From Oscillospiraceae bacterium (GTDB lineage: Bacteria > Bacillota > Clostridia > Oscillospirales > Oscillospiraceae), in the NCBI GenBank assembly GCA_017430455.1, contig JAFRMX010000002.1, positions 1-64,000 of the forward strand: a stretch of DNA of 64,000 bases, written 5' to 3'. Under the pieces are notes generated by a model. It made no database searches. It saw only the letters and a program-made list of their open reading frames with translations, and was not told the DNA's origin. Shown piece after piece: positions 36,814-45,270 of this stretch; positions within the stretch are counted from its first letter, which is position 1; the number at the start of each line of letters is the position of its first letter. The position numbers and the translations under genes were made by a program.

Positions 36814-37095
36814 TCAGTCTTCTTCGTCAGGGTCGAAGAGGATACGCATAAAGGCTTCATAGACTGCCTGTTCTTCGGATTCGTCCTCGACAGATTCATA
36901 CATTTCTTCTCCATTTTCTTCCACTACACGCAGAATTATCATACCGTAGTCCGGATCATCCTCGTCAAGGTCTGTCGGGAGAAAAGCCATATACGTTTTA
37001 TCTTTGTAATCTATTGTATCAAGTATCTCAAGGTTGTATTCAACACCTTCATCATCGACTATCTGAAGATACTCGGGGCTGTATTCTTCACTCAT
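36814..37095 (-). CDS. DUF1292 family small acidic protein
   Basis: 93 residues, very acidic, with EYLQIVDDEGVEYNLEILDTI and YMAFLPTD as in DUF1292 proteins, which are common in Clostridia and Bacilli, often near yrrK/mutS2-type genes. No function is known. SD GGAGG before the ATG at 37095. The probable 6S RNA gene starts at its 3' end. Confidence 0.85.
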   Translation of the reverse strand: MSEEYSPEYLQIVDDEGVEYNLEILDTIDYKDKTYMAFLPTDLDEDDPDYGMIILRVVEENGEEMYESVEDESEEQAVYEAFMRILFDPDEED

Positions 37096-37122
37096 TTTTC
37101 TGCCTCCGTTTCTTTATATTTA

Positions 37123-37151
37123 AATATAAACCAATACAAACAAATATGCAA
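37123..37151 (-). promoter_or_regulatory. Promoter of the DUF1292 gene
   Basis: On the minus strand TTGCAT, 17 nt, TATATT. Confidence 0.68.
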
Positions 37152-37226
37152 GTGCTATCCAAAATCGGATTTGTATGATATAATACTAAAATCGCAGTAA
37201 TTCAAGCTGGTTTTTACAGACAGGAG

Positions 37227-39425
37227 GTGTTCGGGATCAGCGGAGATTTGCAGAAAAAAGAAGATCTAACTCCGGTGGAAAAAGCCGAGCGCAAGATCCG
37301 ACGCGCAAAAAAAGCAAAGGCTGTAAAACATGTTGCCGGAAAAGCAGCAACAGCTGCTGTGAATACTGCTGAGAGCGTTGTCCTGGGCATTTTGAAAGCC
37401 GTGGGGACACTGCTCCTCATAATACTTGCGACGTCGATCCTGTTTGTAGGTATCTTCTCCGTCTATGTAAAGACCTGCCTTACTCCGACTTTCGATCTGA
37501 CTCTTGAGGAACAGAAGCTGAATGAGTCGAGTACCATCTGGTATGAAGACCCCACGGGTCAGTGGAAGGAACTCGTGAATCTTAAAGGCTCGGAGAACAG
37601 GATCTGGGTCCCATATGAAGATATACCTAAATATATGGAGCAGGCGCTGGTGGCCATAGAGGACAAAAGATTCTATGAGCATAAAGGCGTGGACTGGTAC
37701 AGGACTGCCGGAGCTTTTGTGGAGATGTTTCTCACGATGGAGAACAGCTTTGGGGGGTCTACAATAACCCAGCAGCTTATCAAGAACATCACCGGAAAAG
37801 ATGACATTACGGTCAGAAGAAAGCTGATGGAAATCTTCGGCGCACTCGAGCTGGAGAAACTGTATGATAAGCAGGAGATCATAGAGTGGTATTTAAATGC
37901 TGTATACTTTGGTGAAGGATGCTATGGCGTTCAGACAGCTGCCAAGACATATTTTGGTAAAGATGTGCAGGATCTGTCTCTCGCCGAGTGTGCGGCCATT
38001 GTCGGAATAACCAACAAACCGACTTATTATGATCCCTTCTACTCGCTGGAAAACAACAAGAACCGTCAGGAAACGATCCTTCATGAAATGTATGAACAGG
38101 GCTATATCACGGCAGAAGAGTACAGAAATGCATGTGATGAAGAACTTGTGTTTGTACGTACTCCTGAAGAGGATTATTCACAGGAAATATATTCGTATTA
38201 TGTTGAAGTCGTTATTAGTGATGTTATAAACGACCTGGTGGACATAAAGGGAATAAACAGGACTTCAGCAAGAAATCTCCTCTACAACGCCGGATATCAG
38301 ATTTACAGCTGTTATGATGAGACCATACAGGCTGCTATAGATGCTGTGTATAATGATATAAGTTCGGTTCCCGGTGCAGACAGGAAAGATGCACAGGATA
38401 TGCAGAGCGGAATCGTTATCATGGATCCGTATACAGGAGAAATAAAAGGCCTCTCCGGCGGCCTCGGAGAGAAAGACGCGAATTTTATCTTAAATCGCGC
38501 AGTGGATACAAAAAGACCGCCCGGTTCTGCGATCAAGCCCATATCGGTATACGGGCCTGCTACGGAATACGGCATAATCACACCGTATACATATGTAAAT
38601 GACGCTGCAAATATCCACCTCTCCGGAACTACATGGTACCCGCATAACGACGACTATTCCAATTCGGGCGTCATTATGGTACAGGATGCGCTGAAATGGT
38701 CTCTTAATACTGTTTCTGCCCAGATCCTCGATAAGCTGACGCCTGAGGTCTCATATAACTTCCTGATAAACAAACTCGGCGTAACCAGTCTTGTGCCTGA
38801 TGACTGCTCGTATGCGCCGCTCTCTGTCGGGCAGCTTACGAACGGCATTACTGTTAGAGAGATGGCAGCGGCTTTTTCCTCTTTTGTAAATGACGGTACT
38901 TTTACATACTCCAGAGCTTACACAAGAGTTACCGATTCTGCCGGTAATGTGATTATAGACAATGAGCCCAGGACCATAAAAGCATTCAGTGACAATACGG
39001 CGCATGTCATGACATACATGCTGGAGAGAGTTGTAAATTCCGGAACCGGTACGGAGGCTTATCTCGGAAGTGTGCCTGTCGCGGGCAAAACCGGTACATC
39101 CGGAGATAATCAGGACCGTTGGTTCGTCGGAGTCACACCATATTACTCATGCGCGGTTTGGACGGGTTACGATATACCGGAGCATATGTATTTTTCAGGA
39201 AATCCTGCGGCATACATCTTTAACAGAGTAATGGCTCCCATTCACAAAGGGCTTGAGTACCGGAGCTTTACATATCCGCTTCTCGAGCCTGATACAAAAG
39301 TGTTCGGAAACTGGGCAGAAGAATGGGCGGAAGCTGCAAGGCAAGAACAGGAAGCGCTGCAAAACCAGGCAAATAACAGTAATTATTATCCGGTACAGGA
39401 TGACTACAGCCAGTACTACGGATAG
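37227..39425 (+). CDS. Class A penicillin-binding protein (PBP1a type)
   Basis: About 732 residues. It polymerises and cross-links peptidoglycan. A basic cytosolic N-terminus is followed by a membrane helix (about 55-80), the GT51 glycosyltransferase domain with EDKRFYEHKGVDW and GGSTITQQLIKN, and the transpeptidase domain with SAIK, SLN and KTGT motifs. The C-terminus is Gln/Asn/Tyr-rich. The start is unclear: the GTG at 37227 overlaps its own AGGAGG, while the only well-spaced codon (7 nt) is an ATC at 37236; a TTG at 37248 is also in frame. A TATAAT at 37179 could be the -10 box. Confidence 0.93.
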   Translation: MFGISGDLQKKEDLTPVEKAERKIRRAKKAKAVKHVAGKAATAAVNTAESVVLGILKAVGTLLLIILATSILFVGIFSVYVKTCLTPTFDLTLEEQKLNESSTIWYEDPTGQWKELVNLKGSENRIWVPYEDIPKYMEQALVAIEDKRFYEHKGVDWYRTAGAFVEMFLTMENSFGGSTITQQLIKNITGKDDITVRRKLMEIFGALELEKLYDKQEIIEWYLNAVYFGEGCYGVQTAAKTYFGKDVQDLSLAECAAIVGITNKPTYYDPFYSLENNKNRQETILHEMYEQGYITAEEYRNACDEELVFVRTPEEDYSQEIYSYYVEVVISDVINDLVDIKGINRTSARNLLYNAGYQIYSCYDETIQAAIDAVYNDISSVPGADRKDAQDMQSGIVIMDPYTGEIKGLSGGLGEKDANFILNRAVDTKRPPGSAIKPISVYGPATEYGIITPYTYVNDAANIHLSGTTWYPHNDDYSNSGVIMVQDALKWSLNTVSAQILDKLTPEVSYNFLINKLGVTSLVPDDCSYAPLSVGQLTNGITVREMAAAFSSFVNDGTFTYSRAYTRVTDSAGNVIIDNEPRTIKAFSDNTAHVMTYMLERVVNSGTGTEAYLGSVPVAGKTGTSGDNQDRWFVGVTPYYSCAVWTGYDIPEHMYFSGNPAAYIFNRVMAPIHKGLEYRSFTYPLLEPDTKVFGNWAEEWAEAARQEQEALQNQANNSNYYPVQDDYSQYYG

Positions 39426-39438
39426 ATCGGAGGAAAAT

Positions 39439-39720
39439 GTGGGAAAAACATTGATGTACAAGGGTCGTCCTCTTATGAGGAAGGATAATATCATCTATTA
39501 CGGCAGTATGCAGGACCCGTATATTATCTTTATTCAGATAAGCGAGACAAAGAAAGTCGGCGATCTGGATGTGGCGTCAAAGGTATCTGTCCAGCTTCAG
39601 CGCACAGATCCGAACGTCAGGTCAAGGGACAGAATAGTAAAGTCCAGTGAGAAAAACGGCCTTTACCAGGCAATGGATGTCGGAGCTATCTGGCTGGAGC
39701 GAGCCTTGGCGGACAGATAA
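39439..39720 (+). CDS. Small conserved-looking hypothetical protein
   Basis: 93 residues from a GTG with GGAGG 5-6 nt upstream, 13 nt after the PBP stop and 5 nt before the NlpC/P60 gene, so it lies in a cell-wall operon. The sequence (YKGRPLMRKDNIIYYGSM, then IIFIQISETKKVGDLDVASK) is a compact alpha/beta type without signal or membrane helix. No function was recognised; the context suggests a cell-envelope link. Confidence 0.68.
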   Translation: MGKTLMYKGRPLMRKDNIIYYGSMQDPYIIFIQISETKKVGDLDVASKVSVQLQRTDPNVRSRDRIVKSSEKNGLYQAMDVGAIWLERALADR

Positions 39721-39725
39721 GAGCA

Positions 39726-40913
39726 ATGTCAAAGCGACTGGCAGCTGCATTACTTGCTGTATTGCTTGCTGTTTCAACTTTCTCAACAATTTCAAGTGCC
39801 GATACTAAAGGTTTTATATCTGGTTCTGATGTTCAGTTCAGGAATGCTCCCGGTACAGATAGTGATGTAATCCGTTTTCTTTCAAAAGGAACTGAGGTCA
39901 CCATCTTGAACATGTCTGACAGCGACTGGTATCAGATCTCACAGGGTGGGAATACCGGATATGTATATTCACAGTTTGTCAAGATCAGTTCAGCCGGAGA
40001 AGGCGATCTTCAGAATACCAGGAGGGGAGTAATCGACGGCCTCTACATCCGCCTGAGGAATGGCCCTACAGTTCAGAGTGACATTATTGCCGAATATAAT
40101 ACAGGGACGGAGCTTACGATACTTGACGAGTTGGACGGCTGGTACCGGGTAAAGATAGGAAATATGACGGGGTGGATCCTGGCCCAATACATAGTCCCCG
40201 ATGAAAAGCAGGCTGAACCGGACCGGATGTCTTCCAAGTCTCCACAGTCCGGGACGTCCTCTGCTACCGGGCAGAATACTGTTTCTGAAGAAATAAATGT
40301 TGTTTCCGGAGTTAATGGTAAAACCGCTTATATAAAAGGCACTTCTGTAAGATTCAGAAAAGGGCCTTCCACTGTTGAAGGAATAATCGCCGAATACAAC
40401 ACCGGCAAAGAGATAGTTGTTACAGGGACAGCTGCCAATTGGACAAAATGTCTCATAGACGGAGCAGAAGGTTTTGTTTTCAGCGATTTCGTAACTTCGG
40501 ATAATCCCGTATATGTCAGTGGCACAGGAAGCGCGAAAGGCAGAGAAATTGCAGATTTTGCTCTTTCCTTAAACGGTTCCAAATACTGTTGGGGCGGTGA
40601 GGATCCGTCCACGGGTTTTGACTGCAGCGGTTTTGTGTATTACTGCTTTAATCATTTCGGGTACGGGATATACAGAACTGCGAATGATATGGCAAAAAAC
40701 GGGACAGGAATTATATTTGAAGACATCGAGCCGGGAGACATTCTGCTTTTCACAACTACCGCCGGAGGTTCATACATCAGTCATACGGGTATATATATAG
40801 GTGATGGAAAGTTCATACATTCTTCCTCTTCGACAACGGGAGTCATTATCACCGAACTGTCCGGTTCATATAAGGATCGCTTATATGGCGCAAGAAGAGT
40901 AACTTCAGAATAA
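39726..40913 (+). CDS. Secreted SH3b-NlpC/P60 peptidoglycan hydrolase
   Basis: 395 residues. A signal peptide covers residues 1-25 (cleavage near STISSA). Three bacterial SH3 domains follow at about 28-88, 99-158 and 197-255, each with the RNxPGTDSDVI or RxGPxxxxxII motif. The NlpC/P60 domain at about 270-395 has the catalytic Cys in GFDCSGFVYYC and His in SHTGIYIGDG and FIHSS. It cleaves stem peptides (typically gamma-D-Glu-diamino acid). It is downstream of the PBP gene, fitting a role in wall remodelling. Confidence 0.93.
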   Translation: MSKRLAAALLAVLLAVSTFSTISSADTKGFISGSDVQFRNAPGTDSDVIRFLSKGTEVTILNMSDSDWYQISQGGNTGYVYSQFVKISSAGEGDLQNTRRGVIDGLYIRLRNGPTVQSDIIAEYNTGTELTILDELDGWYRVKIGNMTGWILAQYIVPDEKQAEPDRMSSKSPQSGTSSATGQNTVSEEINVVSGVNGKTAYIKGTSVRFRKGPSTVEGIIAEYNTGKEIVVTGTAANWTKCLIDGAEGFVFSDFVTSDNPVYVSGTGSAKGREIADFALSLNGSKYCWGGEDPSTGFDCSGFVYYCFNHFGYGIYRTANDMAKNGTGIIFEDIEPGDILLFTTTAGGSYISHTGIYIGDGKFIHSSSSTTGVIITELSGSYKDRLYGARRVTSE

Positions 40914-40937
40914 TAAGACATTGAAAGAAGAATAAAA

Positions 40938-41189
40938 ATGCTAGAGTACAGGTATGATACGCAGCTGCTTATCGAGGGAGAAAACCTCGATGAAGATGAA
41001 ATCAACGATTATTTTGTTGAAAACTTTAAAGGGGACTGCCTTTTGGCGGTCGGAGATGAAGAACTGATCAAGATCCATTATCACACGAATGAACCGTGGA
41101 AAGTTCTTGAGTACTGCAGATCCCTCGGAGAAATATATGATATTGTCGTAGAGGATATGGACAGGCAGGAGCGGGGCCTTAAGGGCTGA
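40938..41189 (+). CDS. Stand-alone FakA C-terminal-like domain protein
   Basis: 83 residues that match only the last part of DAK2-type fatty acid kinase A: YDTQLLIEG, GDCLLAVGDEELIKIHYHTNEPWKVLEY and IYDIVVEDM. In full-length FakA this domain follows the DhaL-like kinase domain and takes part in substrate handling. Here no kinase domain is attached or adjacent. The frame is intact, and a bidirectional terminator follows. It may be a regulator or a reduced relic. Confidence 0.68.
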   Translation: MLEYRYDTQLLIEGENLDEDEINDYFVENFKGDCLLAVGDEELIKIHYHTNEPWKVLEYCRSLGEIYDIVVEDMDRQERGLKG

Positions 41190-41210
41190 TAACTCTGCTC
41201 ATTGTATAAA

Positions 41211-41245
41211 GAAAGCACTCCGGTCAATCCAGAGTGCTTTCTTCT
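41211..41245. terminator. Bidirectional terminator between convergent genes
   Basis: GAAAGCACTC and GAGTGCTTTC form a 10-bp stem, overlapping the end of the glycosyltransferase gene. Confidence 0.85.
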
Positions 41246-42174
41246 ATTATGTATCGCGGCCTTCGTTTTGTCTCAAGATAGATCTTTCCGATATATTCGC
41301 CTATAACGCCAAGGCTCAAGAGTATTATTCCGCAAAAGAAACAGATAATACATGTCATGCTGGCCCAACCGGCTACCGTGTGCCCGGTAAGAGCACGGAT
41401 AACAGCCCAAATGATCGCTATGAAACTTAAGATGGAAACCGCAAAGCCGAAACCGGTGATGATCCTTATTGGTTTAACCGTCAGTGAAGTTATTCCGTTA
41501 AAAGCTAAAGCCAGCATTTTACCGAGAGGGTAGTGACTTTCACCGGCAATACGTTCATGCCTCTCATAGAATACATCTTTTGATTTGAACCCGAGCATCG
41601 GAACAAGTCCTCTTAAATATAGGTTGACTTCCCCATATTTTTCAAGTTCATCCAAAGCTCTGCTGCTGATAAGGCGGTAATCTGCGTGGTTGAATTTGAC
41701 CTCGGCACCCATTGAATTCAAAAGCCTGTAGAAGCTCTCAGCGCTGAATCTTTTGAAAAAAGAGTCGCTCTTACGGCTCCCGCGTATGCCATAAACTATC
41801 TCACAGCCTTCATCATTGTATGCGGCAACCATTTCATCAACTGCGCCGATATCATCCTGCCCGTCACAGTCTAAACTGACTGTAATATCGCATCTGTCTT
41901 TAACAGTCATCAGCCCGGCCAACAAAGCATTTTGGTGACCGCGGTTTCTTGAAAGTGAAATACCTTCAAAGATCTCGTCGTTCTTGGAGAGATCTCTGAT
42001 TATAGTCCAGGTGCTGTCCGAGGAGCCGTCGTTAATAAACACGGCACGACTTTTTTCGGATATTGATCCTGTTTGGATCAATGATAAGAGCTTCTCACGA
42101 AAAATACCTGCGGTGACCGGGAGAACGGCTTCCTCGTTATAACAGGGAATAACAAGATACAAAACGGGAGACAT
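41224..42174 (-). CDS. Family 2 glycosyltransferase (GtrB/DPM1-like), membrane anchored
   Basis: 316 residues. The GT-A domain begins LVIPCYNEEAVLP, with the SLDCDGQDD metal-binding motif and the HADYRLIS region. Two C-terminal membrane helices (about 228-250 and 262-290) are as in polyprenyl-phosphate glycosyltransferases. It likely makes an undecaprenyl-phosphate-linked sugar for wall or polymer decoration. Its start overlaps the upp stop by one base. It is the last gene of tsaE-tsaB-upp-GT2. Confidence 0.9.
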   Translation of the reverse strand: MSPVLYLVIPCYNEEAVLPVTAGIFREKLLSLIQTGSISEKSRAVFINDGSSDSTWTIIRDLSKNDEIFEGISLSRNRGHQNALLAGLMTVKDRCDITVSLDCDGQDDIGAVDEMVAAYNDEGCEIVYGIRGSRKSDSFFKRFSAESFYRLLNSMGAEVKFNHADYRLISSRALDELEKYGEVNLYLRGLVPMLGFKSKDVFYERHERIAGESHYPLGKMLALAFNGITSLTVKPIRIITGFGFAVSILSFIAIIWAVIRALTGHTVAGWASMTCIICFFCGIILLSLGVIGEYIGKIYLETKRRPRYIIEESTLD

Positions 42175-42803
42175 TATTTTGTTCCGAAAATACGGTCTCC
42201 TGCATCTCCGAGTCCGGGAACTATATATCCGATTTCATTCAGATGGTCGTCCTCAGCAGCAACATAGATATCAACATCCGGGTGATCCTTCTGCATTCTG
42301 GCGATACCTTCAGGAGCTCCTATAATGCTCATAAGCTTAATGCGTTTTACACCGGCGTCTTTGAGAAAGCTTATGGCTGCGCTGGCGCTTCCGCCTGTTG
42401 CCAGCATGGGGTCAACAACGATGGCATCTCTCTCGGAGACATCAGGAGGCATTTTAAAATAGTACTTGACCGGCTCAAGCGTAGCAGGATCTCTGTAAAG
42501 TCCGATGTGGCCGACTTTTGCACTCGGAATCATATTGACCATACCGTCTACCATACCGAGCCCCGCTCTTAATATCGGAACAATAACTATTTTTTTACCC
42601 GCAATTCTGTTGCAGTGTGCAGTCCCGCACGGAGTTTCCACATCAACAGGCTCGGTCACAAGGTCGCGGGTCGCTTCATAGCACATCAGCATAGCAACTT
42701 CTGAGACCAGTTCTCTGAATTCTTTGACGCTGGTGTTTTTGTCTCTCATAATTGACAGTTTGTGCTGGATAAGGGGATGATCGAATACACATACTCTGCT
42801 CAT
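42174..42803 (-). CDS. upp: Uracil phosphoribosyltransferase
   Basis: 209 residues, the standard length. It makes UMP from uracil and PRPP in pyrimidine salvage. Family segments: [32 protein letters not shown], the PRPP loop [12 protein letters not shown] and the C-terminal [16 protein letters not shown]. It overlaps tsaB by 4 nt. Confidence 0.97.
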   Translation of the reverse strand: MSRVCVFDHPLIQHKLSIMRDKNTSVKEFRELVSEVAMLMCYEATRDLVTEPVDVETPCGTAHCNRIAGKKIVIVPILRAGLGMVDGMVNMIPSAKVGHIGLYRDPATLEPVKYYFKMPPDVSERDAIVVDPMLATGGSASAAISFLKDAGVKRIKLMSIIGAPEGIARMQKDHPDVDIYVAAEDDHLNEIGYIVPGLGDAGDRIFGTK

Positions 42804-43504
42804 TTTGTTTTCTCCTTTTTATTGGTGGCGGCCTGCCTTTCTCTTTCGGCCTGTGAAAGTCTGAGATAGACAGGCAGCAATTCCTGACTGGTTCCGAATT
42901 TCGCATCCTGCGAAGCCATTGCAACGCCCCAGGCGCTTTGCATCCTTAGATTGTACGGGGCCATAATATATGAAATTCCGTTTATATCAAAATACTCTGC
43001 AGTGATCTCGGCTCCGTCTCCGACGATAAAAACCGGAGCACTGAGCGCTTTAACATCTGAAGCGAGCTCTTCAAGAGAGACAGCTCTGTCTTTACAGATT
43101 CTAATAGGCTTTCCGCAATCTGTACGGAACAGCGCATTGTAAACCTGATTCCGTCTGGCGTCCATGACAGGACAAATAAAACTGCTGGCACTGACTCCAT
43201 GCCAAGCCATGGCTTCTAATGTGGAAACTCCGGCACAGGGCTTATTGGCCGCCAAAGCGAGACCTTTGACTGTAGATATGCCTATTCGTATACCGGTAAA
43301 AGAGCCCGGACCGCAGGCGACAGCAAAAGCGTCAACGTCTGAAATGGAAACACCGGCATCGGAAAGAAGCGTTTTTGCCATGGGAAGCAATGTCGTGCTG
43401 TGAGTAAGTCCGCCGGATTGAGTATATTGGGCTATGAGCCTGTAACCGTCTGTCAGTGCGACAGAAGCAGTTTTAGCGGATGATTCAAACGATAAAAGCC
43501 TCAT
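42800..43504 (-). CDS. tsaB: tRNA threonylcarbamoyladenosine complex protein TsaB
   Basis: 234 residues. It is a scaffold partner of TsaD in t6A37 modification of tRNAs reading ANN codons. [15 protein letters not shown] at the start and [23 protein letters not shown] are diagnostic of the TsaB ASKHA fold. It overlaps tsaE by 4 nt. TsaC and TsaD are not in the window. Confidence 0.95.
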   Translation of the reverse strand: MRLLSFESSAKTASVALTDGYRLIAQYTQSGGLTHSTTLLPMAKTLLSDAGVSISDVDAFAVACGPGSFTGIRIGISTVKGLALAANKPCAGVSTLEAMAWHGVSASSFICPVMDARRNQVYNALFRTDCGKPIRICKDRAVSLEELASDVKALSAPVFIVGDGAEITAEYFDINGISYIMAPYNLRMQSAWGVAMASQDAKFGTSQELLPVYLRLSQAERERQAATNKKEKTK

Positions 43505-43926
43505 ATATCAGCCTCGTATATGCGTATAATTCTTTCATTTTCACTCAGGCGTTCTATCTCAACCTTGATCTCATTTCCACAAAATGCACCTTCTACGTTT
43601 TCACTCCATTCTACAGCACATACCGCACCGCTTGCAAGATAATCCTCCCAGCCGATGTCAAAAAGCTCGTCGGCAGAACTGAGCCGGTACATATCAAAAT
43701 GGGCAAGCTCTCGCTCGCCTTTGTACTCATTGACTATAGTGAATGTGGGGCTGCTGACGCGGCAGGAAATCCCGAGCCCTCTTGCCATTCCTCTGACAAA
43801 AGCGGTTTTCCCTGCTCCGAGTCCGCCATAAAGAGCAACAACAGCACCGGGGCTCAAACTTCTTGCAAAGCTCTCTCCAAGCGCTTCTGTTTCCTCTGTG
43901 TTTCTGCTTTTGTATTCCTTAAACAT
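43501..43926 (-). CDS. tsaE: tRNA threonylcarbamoyladenosine ATPase TsaE
   Basis: 141 residues. It is a small P-loop ATPase that resets the TsaBD complex in t6A synthesis. Walker A GGLGAGKT, then FVRGMARGLG and SPTFTIVNEY, plus HFDMYRL and the later IEWSEN-like AVEWSEN, match the family. The ATG at 43926 is chosen because the family starts close to the EEYKS-like beta strand and because the -10 box ends 6 nt upstream; in-frame codons at 43932 and 43944 overlap the promoter. No SD is seen, so the mRNA is probably leaderless. Confidence 0.94.
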   Translation of the reverse strand: MFKEYKSRNTEETEALGESFARSLSPGAVVALYGGLGAGKTAFVRGMARGLGISCRVSSPTFTIVNEYKGERELAHFDMYRLSSADELFDIGWEDYLASGAVCAVEWSENVEGAFCGNEIKVEIERLSENERIIRIYEADI

Positions 43927-43932
43927 GAGCAT

Positions 43933-43961
43933 ATTATAAACCAATTATTGCGTTGCGTAAA
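43933..43961 (-). promoter_or_regulatory. Promoter of tsaE operon, near-leaderless
   Basis: On the minus strand TTTACG, 17 nt, TATAAT, then 6 nt to the ATG at 43926. Its -35 box overlaps that of the divergent promoter at 43953. Confidence 0.65.
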
Positions 43962-43981
43962 GAGCGGAAATGTGCTAAAAT
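43953..43981 (+). promoter_or_regulatory. Promoter of the SEDS gene
   Basis: TTGCGT, 17 nt, TAAAAT. The -35 hexamer shares three bases with the tsaE -35 box on the other strand. Confidence 0.6.
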
Positions 43982-44021
43982 CAGCTCTGTATGTATATAG
44001 GATTTTTGTGAAAGGTAACAC

Positions 44022-45173
44022 ATGCTCAAGAAAATACGGCCATATATAAGAAAATATTTTGAGCGGGCAGATGTATTTCTGCTTGTTGTTTGTCTTATAT
44101 CTTCCATTTTGGGTACGGTCATGATTTCCAGTGCTGTTTCAGCTTATACAAGCCCGGGAAGATATATTTTTATACAGGTTTTCTCAATATTCCTCGGAGT
44201 TGCTGCCTTTGTACTTTTTACAGTTATAGATTCCGATATCCTTGGAGAAAACTGGCAGTGGCTTTGCGTGATAAATGTCGGCCTCCTCATATTGCTTGTT
44301 TTTTTCGGACAGGACGACGGAACAGGAAACAAAGCTTGGATCAGATTTGCCGGAATAGGTATCCAGCCGTCTGAAGTTATAAAGGTGCTCTATATCATAA
44401 TATCTGCATATCAAATGACTTTTATCAAGGAGCACGGCGACATAAACAGTTTCCGGTCTGTAGTTATGATGGCTGGACATTTTATTGTTGTTTTCGGACT
44501 CATCGTTTTTGTATCTGCAGATCTCGGATCTGCGTCTATCCTTCTTTTTATATTCCTGGTTATGCTGTTTATGCTGGGAGTCAAACTATATTGGTTTGGT
44601 ATAGCAGGAGCAGCGGTAGCAGCAGTGATACCTCTTCTCTGGAGTTTCTTTCTTAAGCCGTATCAGCAGCAAAGACTTCTTGCCCCTTATGACAAGACTA
44701 TAGATCCTGACGGGTATGGCATCACATGGCAGACATCTCAGAGCAGATTGGCACTTGCATCTGGAAGACTTACGGGTATTTTTGCTGAGCACGGCTTACG
44801 CACACAAGAGTCGACAGCTTTTACAGGAAAGCATACAGACTTTATCTTCTCTGTATTCGGAGAAGAATTCGGAATGATAGGCTGTCTTGTGGTTATTCTG
44901 CTTCTGGCAATAATCGTTATTCACTGCGTCAAGGTAGGGCTTCAGGCTACGAGAACCTTTGATATGCTTATATGTTTTGGCGTGGCAGCATCTTTCTGCT
45001 TCCAGTCGTTTATTAATATCGGCATGTGTATTGGAATAACACCTGTTATAGGGATTACGCTTCCGTTTTTCTCATATGGAGGATCGTCAATGGTTACATC
45101 ATTTGCAGCAGCGGGACTGATATCAGGCATAAAATTCAAGCCCAAGCCCGAGCTGTTCAGGATAGTGTATTGA
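44022..45173 (+). CDS. SEDS-family peptidoglycan polymerase (RodA/FtsW/SpoVE)
   Basis: 383 residues, about ten membrane helices. SEDS proteins polymerise lipid II together with a class B PBP. The sequence ends with ITPVIGITLPFFSYGGSSM, the family signature, and has a GIGIQPSEVIKV-like segment (AGIGIQPSEVIKVLYI). The size and lack of long termini fit RodA better than FtsW. SD AAAGG. No partner PBP is adjacent. Confidence 0.92.
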   Translation: MLKKIRPYIRKYFERADVFLLVVCLISSILGTVMISSAVSAYTSPGRYIFIQVFSIFLGVAAFVLFTVIDSDILGENWQWLCVINVGLLILLVFFGQDDGTGNKAWIRFAGIGIQPSEVIKVLYIIISAYQMTFIKEHGDINSFRSVVMMAGHFIVVFGLIVFVSADLGSASILLFIFLVMLFMLGVKLYWFGIAGAAVAAVIPLLWSFFLKPYQQQRLLAPYDKTIDPDGYGITWQTSQSRLALASGRLTGIFAEHGLRTQESTAFTGKHTDFIFSVFGEEFGMIGCLVVILLLAIIVIHCVKVGLQATRTFDMLICFGVAASFCFQSFINIGMCIGITPVIGITLPFFSYGGSSMVTSFAAAGLISGIKFKPKPELFRIVY

Positions 45174-45270
45174 TTATAATCCTTTAAGCGCATACAGGTG
45201 ATTCTGAATCTATAGGAAAACTCGGCAGAGAATAATCTTACGAGATCATAATTGGAAAGGAGGAAAAGAG

